Shown here one piece after another: positions 8,264-16,000 of a stretch of DNA of 33,181 nt. The notes beneath the pieces are model-generated. The model was not told the origin of the DNA and did no database searches. It saw only the letters and a program-made list of their open reading frames with translations. Each line of letters starts with the position of its first letter. The stretch's first letter is position 1. The position numbers and the translations under genes were made by a program. Source of the DNA: Actinomycetota bacterium (GTDB taxonomy: Bacteria > Actinomycetota > Acidimicrobiia > Acidimicrobiales > Microtrichaceae); contig WLLG01000002.1 of assembly GCA_009700815.1 (NCBI GenBank), positions 1-33,181 of the forward strand, given 5' to 3'.

Positions 8264-8269
8264 TAGATT
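8264..8269 (+). promoter_or_regulatory. Candidate leaderless -10 element for the ACT-domain gene
   Basis: TAGATT lies 7 nt before the ATG at 8277, which would put transcription start at or next to the start codon. No Shine–Dalgarno sequence precedes the ATG and no clear -35 is seen. Confidence 0.45.
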
Positions 8270-8276
8270 GTCGGTT

Positions 8277-8885
8277 ATGGCCACCTTTGTGCTTCGAGTT
8301 TGGATCCCTGATCGCCCCGGAGCTCTCGGGGCGGTGGCGAGCAGGATTGGCTCTGTGAAAGCAGATGTTATTGGGATCGACATCATCGAACGCGGTGCTG
8401 GCCGAGCAATCGATGATCTAGTGATCGAGCTTCCCGATGCTGAACTCGTGGACCTTTTGTTGGCAGAGATCGCTCAGGTAGACGGAGTGGATGTTGAAGA
8501 TATTCGCGAACTTGATGGCCCCTTATTAGACCCCGCTATTCATGCTTTGCAGGTTGCAGGAGCTCTGCAACGTTGCAGTTCTTCGGTCGAGGCTTTGAAC
8601 ATGTTGGTGCAGGGAGCGGAACGACTGATCGGGGCCGACTGGGCAGCCGTGCTTGATTGCGATGCAGCGGCCGTGGTTGCATCGGTGGGAGAAGATGTGC
8701 CGAGCGAAAAATGGCTTGGTGCCTTTGTCGCTGGGGTGACAGCCGAGGGCGCTCGTGGTGATCATGATGAGTTGGCAGTCACATCCCTGCCCAACTCAAA
8801 CCTGAAACTCATTGTGAGTCGTAGTCGTTTGCCGCTTCGCTCTCGGGAGCGATCGGTTCTTGAAGCGCTCTGCGGCCTGCTGTAG
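8277..8885 (+). CDS. ACT-domain protein
   Basis: Residues 1–72 form an ACT domain: ATFVLRVWIPDRPGALGAVA, with the Pro-Gly turn between the first strand and helix, then beta strands VIGIDIIERG and DLVIELPD. ACT domains bind amino acids or small metabolites and regulate enzymes. The remaining 130 residues (EALNMLVQGAERLIGADWAAV and after) look like a divergent alpha/beta GAF-type sensor and end at a helix typical of such domains; this part is less certain. No catalytic domain is visible, so it is probably a regulatory or sensor protein. I chose the ATG at 8277 because the sequence begins directly with the ACT strand; an in-frame TTG at 8268 would add three residues. A possible -10 lies 7 nt upstream. 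Confidence 0.8.
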   Translation: MATFVLRVWIPDRPGALGAVASRIGSVKADVIGIDIIERGAGRAIDDLVIELPDAELVDLLLAEIAQVDGVDVEDIRELDGPLLDPAIHALQVAGALQRCSSSVEALNMLVQGAERLIGADWAAVLDCDAAAVVASVGEDVPSEKWLGAFVAGVTAEGARGDHDELAVTSLPNSNLKLIVSRSRLPLRSRERSVLEALCGLL

Positions 8886-8902
8886 GACTGGGCGCGCTGT
8901 AG

Positions 8903-8961
8903 GACAGAGCTTGATGAAGGACAGAGCTTGATGAACGACAGAGCTTGATGAACGACAGAGC
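8903..8961. repeat. 17-bp intergenic tandem repeat, 3 copies plus partial
   Basis: Units GACAGAGCTTGATGAAG/C start at 8903, 8920 and 8937, with a partial copy from 8954. They fill the gap between the convergent ACT-domain and glpK genes and end just before the glpK stop. The period is not a multiple of three. No rho-independent hairpin is seen in it. Confidence 0.92.
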
Positions 8962-8967
8962 CTGCCC

Positions 8968-10545
8968 TTACTCGCTGGCCCAGGATCGGCTGCGCTCCAC
9001 GGCCCTTTGCCACTGAGAATACGAAGCATCTGCCTGAGTTCGATCTGCAGTTGGTTCTGCTTGAGCGTCTGCCTGCCACTGCTGGGATACCTCTGATAGG
9101 TCAGCCCAGATTCCAGCGCCCAGACCGGCTAGGTAGGAGGCTCCAAGAGCAGTGGTTTCCGCTACGGATGATCGCAGCACCTTTACCCCGAGTTGATCGG
9201 CCTGGAGTTGCAGGAGTAGCGGCATGACCGAGGCGCCGCCATCGACTCGAAGCTCCTCGATTTGGGTACGAGAAGCTGTGGTCATTGCATCAACTACATC
9301 TCGGGTTTGATAGGCCATGGCCTCGACAACTGCCCGAGCGAACTCTGCGCGACCGGATCCTCGAGTGATGCCGAGCACAGTGCCGCGGGCATATGGGTCC
9401 CAATACGGCGAGCCGAGACCGGCGAAGGCTGGCACGAATACCACACCTCCGCTGTCAGGCACAGACTCGGCCAGTGGTCCTATCTCGGCCGCCTCTTGAA
9501 TGATTCCTAGCCCGTCGCGAAGCCACTGCACAGCGGCGCCAGTTGCAAAGATGGACCCTTCGAGAGCGTAATGAGTGGTGAGTCCGTCAGTGGTGAGTCC
9601 GTCAGTGCTGAGTCCCTCAGTGCTGCTTGAGCCACTGGAACCTGATTCAGTGCCCAGCATCTGCTTGGGGAGTGTCCAAGCAACTGTGGTGAGGAGTCCC
9701 TCTGATGGCTCGGGGCAGGTGGACCCGACGTTCATGAGGACAAAGGAACCTGTGCCGTAGGTGTTTTTGGCCATACCAGGGTGCACACAAGCCTGTCCGA
9801 AGAGTGCGGCTTGCTGATCGCCAGCGATGCCGGTGATTGGAATACCCTCTGCCAGACCCGAACCCGCTGCTGTGGTGCCGAAGATCCCAGCAGAGGGCCG
9901 CACCTGAGGCAGGGCCGAGATGGGTACACCGAACAGATCACACAGGTCCGCAGACCACTCACCTGAGCGAATATCGAACAACATGGTTCGACTTGCGTTC
10001 GATGAATCAGTCAGGTGCGCTGCGCCTCCGGTCAAGTTCCACAGGAGCCATGAGTCGATGGTTCCAAGCAACAGATCCTCGTCGGCTGTAACTCCGCCCT
10101 GCGTGAGCAGCCACTCAATCTTGGAAGCCGAGAAATACGGATCAAGGACGAGTCCAGTGGTGGTACGAATCGCTGGTAGCTCTCCCTGGGCTTGGAGTTG
10201 TTCACAACGCTGAGCCGTCCTGCGGTCTTGCCAAACAATCGCGGCATGTACTGGCTTCTTTGTGCGACGACTCCATGCCACGATGGTCTCTCGCTGGTCA
10301 GTGATGCCGATTGCAGCGACAGTCCTGCCAAGCTTCGTCACGAGTTCATGAATGACCTGTTGGGTCACCGCCCAGATCTCGGCTGCATCATGTTCTACCC
10401 AACCTGGTTTCGGGAAATACTGGGTGAACTCGCGGTAACTCCGTCCCACAGGGTGGCCCTGTAGGTCGACAGCGAATGCGCGAACTCCGGTGGTCCCGGC
10501 GTCGATGGTCAGGATGACTGCATTGTCAGCAGAAGGTTCAGACAT
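8968..10545 (-). CDS. glpK: Glycerol kinase
   Basis: GlpK phosphorylates glycerol to sn-glycerol 3-phosphate in the cytoplasm. The 525-residue chain has all FGGY-kinase landmarks: ILTIDAGTTGVRAF (ATP-binding), FPKPGWVEHD, TDQRETIVAWSRRT, WLLWNLTGG, and GIAGDQQAALFGQ with the catalytic Asp. The C-terminal lobe shows YALEGSIFATGAAVQWLRD and VVFVPAFAGLGSPYWD. Between the strand after AWTLPKQ and HYALEGSIF there is an insertion of about 25 residues, rich in Ser, Thr and Gly, partly made of 15-bp repeats; it lies in what should be a short loop. No glpF or glpD is adjacent. The ATG at 10545 lacks a Shine–Dalgarno sequence but has TAGTGT 8 nt upstream, so a leaderless transcript is likely. It is divergent from pfkA with a 66-bp intergenic region. 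Confidence 0.95.
   Translation of the reverse strand: MSEPSADNAVILTIDAGTTGVRAFAVDLQGHPVGRSYREFTQYFPKPGWVEHDAAEIWAVTQQVIHELVTKLGRTVAAIGITDQRETIVAWSRRTKKPVHAAIVWQDRRTAQRCEQLQAQGELPAIRTTTGLVLDPYFSASKIEWLLTQGGVTADEDLLLGTIDSWLLWNLTGGAAHLTDSSNASRTMLFDIRSGEWSADLCDLFGVPISALPQVRPSAGIFGTTAAGSGLAEGIPITGIAGDQQAALFGQACVHPGMAKNTYGTGSFVLMNVGSTCPEPSEGLLTTVAWTLPKQMLGTESGSSGSSSTEGLSTDGLTTDGLTTHYALEGSIFATGAAVQWLRDGLGIIQEAAEIGPLAESVPDSGGVVFVPAFAGLGSPYWDPYARGTVLGITRGSGRAEFARAVVEAMAYQTRDVVDAMTTASRTQIEELRVDGGASVMPLLLQLQADQLGVKVLRSSVAETTALGASYLAGLGAGIWADLSEVSQQWQADAQAEPTADRTQADASYSQWQRAVERSRSWASE
9574..9628. repeat. 15-bp tandem repeat, about 3.6 copies, in frame in glpK
   Basis: Units near AGTGGTGAGTCCGTC start at 9574, 9589 (identical), 9604 and 9619 (diverged). 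On the minus strand they encode (S/T)T(D/E)GL pentapeptides in a surface loop of glycerol kinase. Confidence 0.9.
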
Positions 10546-10553
10546 GACTCGTC

Positions 10554-10559
10554 ACACTA
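10554..10559 (-). promoter_or_regulatory. Candidate leaderless -10 element for glpK
   Basis: On the minus strand TAGTGT lies 8 nt before the glpK ATG at 10545. It falls inside an inverted repeat, GACTCG (10546–10551) and CGAGTC (10565–10570), that could be an operator. No Shine–Dalgarno sequence is present. Confidence 0.4.
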
Positions 10560-10599
10560 GCGAGCGAGTCGTTCCTAGAACTGAATCTTCTCGTGGGCC

Positions 10600-10605
10600 T
10601 ATTCT
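10600..10605 (+). promoter_or_regulatory. Candidate leaderless -10 element for pfkA
   Basis: TATTCT lies 6 nt before the pfkA ATG at 10612. There is no Shine–Dalgarno sequence upstream of the ATG, and no good -35 hexamer is visible. Confidence 0.45.
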
Positions 10606-10611
10606 GAGCCG

Positions 10612-11646
10612 ATGCGAATTGGCGTACTGACTTCTGGTGGTGACTGTCCTGGCCTGAATGCCGTAATCAGGGCACTCGTGCGAAAGACCGAAAAAGTTCA
10701 TGGCGGAACTGTTATCGGGTTCCGAGATGCCTGGCGTGGCGTTCTTGAAGATGACTTCGAGGTTCTCGACATCGAACGCTGCCGCGGAATTCTGCCTAGG
10801 GGAGGGACCATATTGGGCACCTCAAGGATTCAGCCCTATCAGTTTGAAGACGGAGTTTCACGAGTCGCAGATGCGATGCGCCGCCACGGCCTGGACGGGT
10901 TTATCGTGATCGGCGGAGATGGCTCCCTCAGTGCTGCTCGTGACCTCATGGCAGATGGCATTGCGTGCATCGGAATTCCCAAGACGATTGACAATGACAT
11001 TTCTGCAACTGAACTGACATTCGGATTTGATACTGCGGTTCATGTGGCCACCTCGGCAATAGACCGCTTGCATACAACTGCCGAGGCGCATGATCGGGTG
11101 ATGGTTGTAGAAGTCATGGGCAGAAACACCGGCCATATTGCGGTGCGTGCTGGACTTGCCGGTGGAGCAACCTTGACGCTCATTCCCGAAGTTCCATTTC
11201 AGATTGAGCAGATCTGTGAGGCCCTGACTCGTAGGCATAACGGGAATAAGTTTGCCTCCATTTTGGTCGTAGCCGAAGGGGCGCAACCAGCAGCAGGGTC
11301 AATGAGCGCGGCCACCTACGAGGTCGACCGTTTTGGTCATGAACGCCTAGGGGGCATCGGGCAGGTACTCGCCTCAGAAATTGAGGGCCGAACGGGCCTC
11401 GAGACTCGGGTCACGACCTTGGGGTACATCCAAAGAGGCGGAACTCCCACGGCATTCGATCGCATCCTGGCAACTCGATTTGGGGTGGCGGCCGCAGATG
11501 CTGCCGCCGAGGGCGATTGGGGCAAGATGGTTGCACTTCAGTCCGACAAGATCCGCCGAGTCGACCTTGATGCTGCGGTAAGTGCCCCAAAGACTGTGGA
11601 CCTTGATTTCTATGAGCAGGTCGTGTCGCCATTTTTTGCAGGTTAG
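10612..11646 (+). CDS. pfkA: 6-phosphofructokinase (probably ATP-dependent)
   Basis: Phosphofructokinase converts fructose 6-phosphate to fructose 1,6-bisphosphate, the committing step of glycolysis. The 344 residues contain GVLTSGGDCPGLNAVIR (4–20), the GGDGS loop (101–105), PKTIDND with the catalytic Asp127, and EVMGRNTGHIA. Gly is at position 104 and Lys at 124. In this family Asp104 goes with pyrophosphate use, whereas Gly104 favours ATP, and the Gly104/Lys124 pair is known from ATP-dependent actinobacterial group III enzymes. ATP use is therefore inferred. The start ATG at 10612 begins directly with the first beta strand. It is divergent from glpK and convergent with the GerMN lipoprotein gene 14 bp away, so it is transcribed alone. 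Confidence 0.95.
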   Translation: MRIGVLTSGGDCPGLNAVIRALVRKTEKVHGGTVIGFRDAWRGVLEDDFEVLDIERCRGILPRGGTILGTSRIQPYQFEDGVSRVADAMRRHGLDGFIVIGGDGSLSAARDLMADGIACIGIPKTIDNDISATELTFGFDTAVHVATSAIDRLHTTAEAHDRVMVVEVMGRNTGHIAVRAGLAGGATLTLIPEVPFQIEQICEALTRRHNGNKFASILVVAEGAQPAAGSMSAATYEVDRFGHERLGGIGQVLASEIEGRTGLETRVTTLGYIQRGGTPTAFDRILATRFGVAAADAAAEGDWGKMVALQSDKIRRVDLDAAVSAPKTVDLDFYEQVVSPFFAG

Positions 11647-11660
11647 CAACTGATCGCTTT

Positions 11661-12296
11661 TTAGCAGCGAGTTGACAGGCTGGCCCTACGGGCCTCGAGG
11701 ACGCGATTGTTCTCTGGACTTAGTCCTGCGCTTTTTGCATCGTCCTCTGTTGCGAGAAGTGGTGCGAAGTCACACGCAGTGACTGTGCCGGAGTCTCCGC
11801 GTGCTGGCGTGCTGATCTGAATCGGCTCACCGTTAATCTCAACGTTCAAGCTGCTGACCTCGGAGCGCTCTGTGGCAGTGAGGACGAGTTGCCCAATGGC
11901 TTGTTGACGTGACAGCCCGAGCACATTGCCGAACTCGCTTGACAAGTTCAGCGTCAGATTGCCAGCAGCTTCTCGCAGCCCAATCAATCGAGTTCCAGCT
12001 GGAATAGAGCTCAGAGTCCCATCCACTTCGGACCCGGCCTGCGGGGGTAGAAGATCGGCCTCGAGCACTGTCTGCAAGCTGCGGTCTGCGAGTTCGGAGA
12101 TCTGCGGAATCAGCGAGCCGTCATTGACGTAATACAACACCGATGTCACCCGGCCCGATGTCGGCCCGGCGGGAGTTGTCGAGGTCGAGGAGCTGGGCTG
12201 CAGAATTCTCGGGGTCGAATCCACTCCGACTCCGCAGGAACTCGCCACACAGAGCATCAGTGCTGCCGCACAGCCAAGGACTGAGGGGCGTTTCAT
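11661..12296 (-). CDS. GerMN-domain lipoprotein (short LpqB-like)
   Basis: This 211-residue protein has a signal peptide with a lipobox ending in Cys20 (CVASSC), then a Ser/Thr/Pro linker. A GerMN-like domain follows at about residues 50–165 (VLYYVNDGSLIPQI, SSIPAGTRLIG, LTLNLSSEFGN, QAIGQLVLTATE). Its start overlaps the stop of the MtrB-like kinase by 4 bp, giving the order regulator–kinase–lipoprotein seen in the actinobacterial mtrA-mtrB-lpqB operon. LpqB in mycobacteria is far longer and has a second beta-propeller domain after GerMN; here that domain is missing. A role in modulating the kinase from outside the membrane is inferred from LpqB. Located at the outer face of the cytoplasmic membrane. 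Confidence 0.8.
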   Translation of the reverse strand: MKRPSVLGCAAALMLCVASSCGVGVDSTPRILQPSSSTSTTPAGPTSGRVTSVLYYVNDGSLIPQISELADRSLQTVLEADLLPPQAGSEVDGTLSSIPAGTRLIGLREAAGNLTLNLSSEFGNVLGLSRQQAIGQLVLTATERSEVSSLNVEINGEPIQISTPARGDSGTVTACDFAPLLATEDDAKSAGLSPENNRVLEARRASLSTRC

Positions 12297-13921
12297 ACGG
12301 GTGGATCCGGACTCTCATCGAGTCGAATGGCTGGCATTTGCCCCGTGAGCGCAAAAGTCTCTGCCTCGGCGGGAGTCACGGCGGCAAGATCTTCGGGATC
12401 ATCTGCCTCGAGTGGCTCCATCATGGGAAGCTCCAAGACAAATCGCGATCCCTGACCGCCATCGTGGCGGTCCTCAACCCAAACGCTGCCACCCTGAAGC
12501 CGAGCATGTTCTGCAGCTAATGCCAGCCCCAGCCCGACGCCCATATCGATCCCGCGGCTGCCACCTTGGTCCCCGCGGTTAAAGCGGTCAAAGATCTTGT
12601 CCCGCTCGCCTTCTGGCACGCCCGGACCACTGTCTTCTACTGAGATGCGCACGGTGGGGGCCGACAAAATAATCCCGAGGTGGTCTGGCTCGTGCAGTTC
12701 TACGGTGACGCTGGTAGCCCCATCGGCATACTTTCGGGCATTGTCAAAGAAGTTGGCAAGGATGCGCACTAAGCGGCGCTTATCGCAGGCAATGACAAGG
12801 TCAGTTAGCTCGGGATCAGCTTCTACTGGCACTGCAGCGTGAGCAACCATTCGAACGGCGGCTTCTACAGTTGGCACCAGAGCTACCGCATCGAGTTCGA
12901 GCCGAACTGCTCCAGCATCAAAGCGAGAAATCTCCAAGAGATCCTCTACTAGCTGTGTAAATCGGCCCATATCCAGTGAGAGCAGGTCGAGGGCTTGTTG
13001 GGAGCGCTCAGGTAGTACTTCTCTGGTGTTTTGCAGGACCTCAATCGAAGCGTTGAGCGTGGTCAGCGGCGATCGAAGCTCGTGGCTGACATCGCTAGCA
13101 AAGCGTGCATCACGGTTAATGCGTTCCTGCAAGGCGCTCACCATGTCGTTGAAGTTGGCTACAAGTGGAGCTAGATCTGGGTCTGCTGCATAATCCGCAT
13201 ATTCGATTCGAGTGTCAAGTTGCCCCAGAGCTACAGACTCGGCCGCATCTCGGATTCGGTTGAGTGGCCGGAGTGCATACTTGCTCGCCCAGTAGCCAAG
13301 GCCGACTGCAACAAGCGTGGTGAGTAGCGCCGCAAACGCCAACCGAAGGCCCAGGCTGCGAATTGCTGTGTCGATGTCGCCGAGTTGATTGATCTGGAAG
13401 TAGCTGGCATTTGAATCGGGCAGAGCCACGCCCACCACGAGAAGCGATTCGCCGTCGAAACGAAACCGCATGACTGCGTTGTTTCGCTCCTGCACCACAG
13501 AGTCAAGAAACTCGGCGGGCAAAGCGTCAATGCCGTAGCGGGCATCTACTGAGACGGTGCTGGGATCCTCGCCGCTGAGCGGAACTGCTGCTCCGGTGAG
13601 GAGGAGTGGTGACCCTGACTCTGGTAGCGAACTCAACAGTGTTTGTAGGTCCGCAGTCTCGGCGGAGCCGAGCGCTCCCGACACAGTGTCGGCATTAGCA
13701 ATTGCCTGTGCCGTAAGGGTTTGTTCTCGAGTGGTCAGCAGGGTGTTCTTGGCAACAGTCACAGTGGTCACAGCGAGTACCACTGACAGCAGCATGGCAA
13801 CAGCAGCAACTGCTAAGACAATTCGACCTCGCAGGCCGATCTGAATAGCGCGCTGCAATCGGACCACGCTGCGCCGTTCGGTCTCAGGAGTCTGAGCGGG
13901 TACATCTTGCGGGCTGGTCAT
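12293..13921 (-). CDS. mtrB: MtrB-like sensor histidine kinase
   Basis: This membrane kinase has two transmembrane helices (about residues 30–52, IVLAVAAVAMLLSVVLAV, and about 195–215, LAFAALLTTLVAVGLGYWA) around an extracytoplasmic sensor region of about 140 residues. A HAMP domain (RPLNRIRDAAESVALGQLD) follows, then the dimerisation/phosphoacceptor helix with SDVSHELRSPLTTL, where His is phosphorylated. The ATP-binding domain shows N box FFDNARKYA, DSGPGVPEGERDKIFDRF and GVGLGLALA. Start: ATG at 13921 (542 residues), preceded by a weak GAG; an in-frame TTG at 13945 would add eight residues. It is 56 bp downstream of the regulator gene and overlaps the lipoprotein gene. MtrB in related bacteria senses septal and envelope state. 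Assignment rests on order and similarity of its partner. Confidence 0.85.
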   Translation of the reverse strand: MTSPQDVPAQTPETERRSVVRLQRAIQIGLRGRIVLAVAAVAMLLSVVLAVTTVTVAKNTLLTTREQTLTAQAIANADTVSGALGSAETADLQTLLSSLPESGSPLLLTGAAVPLSGEDPSTVSVDARYGIDALPAEFLDSVVQERNNAVMRFRFDGESLLVVGVALPDSNASYFQINQLGDIDTAIRSLGLRLAFAALLTTLVAVGLGYWASKYALRPLNRIRDAAESVALGQLDTRIEYADYAADPDLAPLVANFNDMVSALQERINRDARFASDVSHELRSPLTTLNASIEVLQNTREVLPERSQQALDLLSLDMGRFTQLVEDLLEISRFDAGAVRLELDAVALVPTVEAAVRMVAHAAVPVEADPELTDLVIACDKRRLVRILANFFDNARKYADGATSVTVELHEPDHLGIILSAPTVRISVEDSGPGVPEGERDKIFDRFNRGDQGGSRGIDMGVGLGLALAAEHARLQGGSVWVEDRHDGGQGSRFVLELPMMEPLEADDPEDLAAVTPAEAETFALTGQMPAIRLDESPDPPV

Positions 13922-13977
13922 CTTTGATTTCTCAACTCGGGTCAATCAACTCTGGCTGCGGGTTCGTTGGGCCACAG

Positions 13978-14658
13978 CTATGGCTGAAGCTTGTAGCCGA
14001 GGCCGCGAACAGTCATGACGTGGCGGGGGTTGGCAGGGTCTGCTTCAACCTTGGTTCGCAGGCGCCGCACGTGCACATCCACGAGGCGACCATCTCCGAA
14101 GACACCATGGCCCCAGACCTTCTCTAGCAAGTCTTCACGAGAAAACACCTTGCCGGGGCTATTGGCCAACTCGACGAGCAGTCGAAATTCGGTCTTCGTG
14201 AGGTGGATCTGTACGCCGTCTCGGCTGACTACTCCCTCTTGGGGAACGATCTCTAAGTCGCCGAACTGAAGGTGGGGGTTTCCCGGCTGAGCAGGTCGTG
14301 CACGTCGCAGCATCGCCCGAATTCGCGCAGAGAGTTCTTTGGGCTGTAGGGGTTTGGTCATGTAGTCATCTGCGCCTGCTTCAAGGCCAGCCACCACATC
14401 GTGGGTATCTGCACGTGCCGTCACCATGATGATCGGCACGTCACTTCTACGCCGTATCGTTCGGCAGACCTCAAACCCATCAATCCCTGGCAGCATGATG
14501 TCGATTAGGACGACATCAGTGGGGGACCGACCAAATGAGATGATTGCATCCTCGCCAGTTTCGGATTCGTCAACCTGCCAGCCCTCGTCCTCGAGTGCAA
14601 GCTTGACTGAACCACGGATGCGATGATCGTCCTCGACGTAGAGAATTCGTGTACCCAC
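13978..14658 (-). CDS. mtrA: MtrA-like OmpR-family response regulator
   Basis: The receiver domain (residues about 1–115) has the acidic pair in YVEDD, the phosphoacceptor Asp in VLIDIMLPGIDG, Thr in MVTARAD and Lys in YMTKPLQPKEL. The winged-helix output domain (about 125–225) includes LTKTEFRLLVELANSPG and the recognition stretch LVDVHVRRLRTKVEADP, then TVRGLGYKL, very close to mycobacterial MtrA. MtrA-type regulators control cell-wall, division and replication genes. I prefer the GTG at 14658 (226 residues, beginning just before RILYVEDD) because AGGGAG lies 9 nt upstream; an ATG at 14676 would add six residues and has no ribosome binding site. It lies 54 bp after the phosphatase gene on the same strand. 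Confidence 0.87.
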   Translation of the reverse strand: MGTRILYVEDDHRIRGSVKLALEDEGWQVDESETGEDAIISFGRSPTDVVLIDIMLPGIDGFEVCRTIRRRSDVPIIMVTARADTHDVVAGLEAGADDYMTKPLQPKELSARIRAMLRRARPAQPGNPHLQFGDLEIVPQEGVVSRDGVQIHLTKTEFRLLVELANSPGKVFSREDLLEKVWGHGVFGDGRLVDVHVRRLRTKVEADPANPRHVMTVRGLGYKLQP

Positions 14659-14712
14659 TGCTCTAGTCTCCCTCATCTCAGGGTGCAGATGCTCACTCCT
14701 CGGAGCGAGGAC

Positions 14713-15558
14713 TCAGACTCGGGCAGCACCAAGCATGCAGAGGAGTTCTTGGAGCGGGCCAAAGAGCAGTGGGCTAGCAGCAAGAATGCCTTCGGTTTCG
14801 GTCGAGCCTGGGTCAAGACTCCCTACCTGGGCTCCGGCTTCGGTTGCGATCAGAGCGCCGGCCGCAAAGTCCCAAGCGGAGAGGCCAACCTCGAAATACG
14901 CATCCACTCTTCCACCCGCAACCGAGCACAAGTCAACCGCTGCCGATCCGAGTCGCCGGATGTCCCGAATCTTTGGCAAGAGTTCTGCAATGACCTTGCC
15001 TTGGCGTGCTCTGCGCTCGGCTGAGTAGGAGAATCCTGTTGCAACGAGCGCTGTGGCGAGGAATTCCTCGCTGCTGCGATCAGTCGGGCGGTTGAGCTGA
15101 AGCTGCTCTAAGTTGCAAAATGCACCCCCGCCCAGAGTCGCGGTGAAGGTGCGGCTGTGAGTGGGGTCCGCAACAAGGCCAGCAACAGTTTGGCCGTCAA
15201 TCTGTGCCGCGATTGAGACTGCATAACCCGGAAGGTTGTAGACATAATTGGTCGTGCCGTCGATAGGATCTACGAACCACACCACCTCCGAGGCAGATTC
15301 TCGATTGTGGGTAAGGCCAGCTTGGGTTTCTTCGCCAATCACAACATCTTCAGGCCGGTGAGCGGCTATCACCCGTTTGATGAGATCCTCCGAAGCAAGG
15401 TCCATCTCGGTGACATGATCCGTGGCAGAGCTTTTTTGTTCAATCTGAAATGAACTTGGTCGGTTGGTGTAGATGAGTTCGACTGCACCTTGTGCAGCCA
15501 CGGATGCAATGTGGAGTAGATCTTGGTAGAGCTCCGAATGGTCAGTGGTGTGGGTCAC
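14713..15558 (-). CDS. Inositol monophosphatase family protein
   Basis: This family hydrolyses inositol monophosphates, related sugar phosphates, fructose 1,6-bisphosphate or PAP using Mg2+ in the cytoplasm. The metal-binding motifs are present: GEET (Glu), WFVDPIDGTTNYVY (the DPxDGT signature) and WDFAAGALIATEAGA near the C-terminus. The GTG at 15558 gives 281 residues, 2 bp after the stop of the upstream gene, and matches the usual N-terminus of the family. An in-frame ATG at 15606 would add 16 residues and overlap the upstream gene. It is the second gene of a minus-strand operon that continues into the MtrA/MtrB-like system. The substrate cannot be read from the sequence; a SuhB-like inositol phosphatase is the default. 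Confidence 0.88.
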   Translation of the reverse strand: MTHTTDHSELYQDLLHIASVAAQGAVELIYTNRPSSFQIEQKSSATDHVTEMDLASEDLIKRVIAAHRPEDVVIGEETQAGLTHNRESASEVVWFVDPIDGTTNYVYNLPGYAVSIAAQIDGQTVAGLVADPTHSRTFTATLGGGAFCNLEQLQLNRPTDRSSEEFLATALVATGFSYSAERRARQGKVIAELLPKIRDIRRLGSAAVDLCSVAGGRVDAYFEVGLSAWDFAAGALIATEAGAQVGSLDPGSTETEGILAASPLLFGPLQELLCMLGAARV

Positions 15559-15560
15559 GG

Positions 15561-15863
15561 CTAGTTGCTCTCTGATTGCTGTTCCCGTTGCTGAATTGTG
15601 TCCCATTCGCCAAAGGCCCGCAGCGTCAGAACCGCAACCACGGCAACACCGCCAGCCCCGAGCAGCATGGAGATAAACGTGATGAACCCCAAATATGCGC
15701 CGCCAAAGCGGCCGAGTTCTGCGAAGGCATAGCCAATCAATCCTCCCGCAGCGGCACCAATAAAGATCGATCCGAATGCCAGTGCCCGGGCCAAGACAGA
15801 GGGCAGCGCCGTGTCTGGATCGCTGGGTTGGGGGTCTGGGCGTGAAGGTTCGACTCGAGCCAT
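15561..15863 (-). CDS. Small hypothetical membrane protein, two helices
   Basis: The 100 residues contain a Pro/Asp-rich N-terminus (about 1–25) and two hydrophobic helices (about 28–50, AFGSIFIGAAAGGLIGYAFA, and 58–82, ISMLLGAGGVAVVAVLTL), then a polar Gln/Glu tail. No family is recognised. It is the first gene of the minus-strand operon leading to the phosphatase and the MtrAB-like genes. TAAACT sits 8 nt before the ATG, and TTAACC lies 18 bp further upstream, so a promoter for the whole operon probably starts here with a leaderless transcript. Function unknown. Confidence 0.7.
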   Translation of the reverse strand: MARVEPSRPDPQPSDPDTALPSVLARALAFGSIFIGAAAGGLIGYAFAELGRFGGAYLGFITFISMLLGAGGVAVVAVLTLRAFGEWDTIQQREQQSESN

Positions 15864-15871
15864 GAGTAGCG

Positions 15872-15877
15872 AGTTTA
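15872..15877 (-). promoter_or_regulatory. Candidate promoter of the mtrAB operon, leaderless
   Basis: On the minus strand TAAACT is 8 nt before the ATG at 15863, with TTAACC as a possible -35 after an 18-bp spacer (15896–15901). It would drive the five-gene operon ending with the GerMN lipoprotein. Confidence 0.5.
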
Positions 15878-16000
15878 CGGCCGGGCCGAATAAAAGGTTA
15901 AGGCAGGCTCTCCGGCTGCCGATTTATTGAGCGGCAGGAAAATTTCGACGAAGTCAATTCGGCCAGGCACACAGTGCTGGCAGCTAGGGAGACAAAGACT

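Noticed and set aside
11654..11670. Possible terminator TCGCT–loop–AGCGA between pfkA and the lipoprotein gene
   Set aside because: Only five base pairs and no proper T-tract after the stem; it also overlaps the end of the lipoprotein gene.
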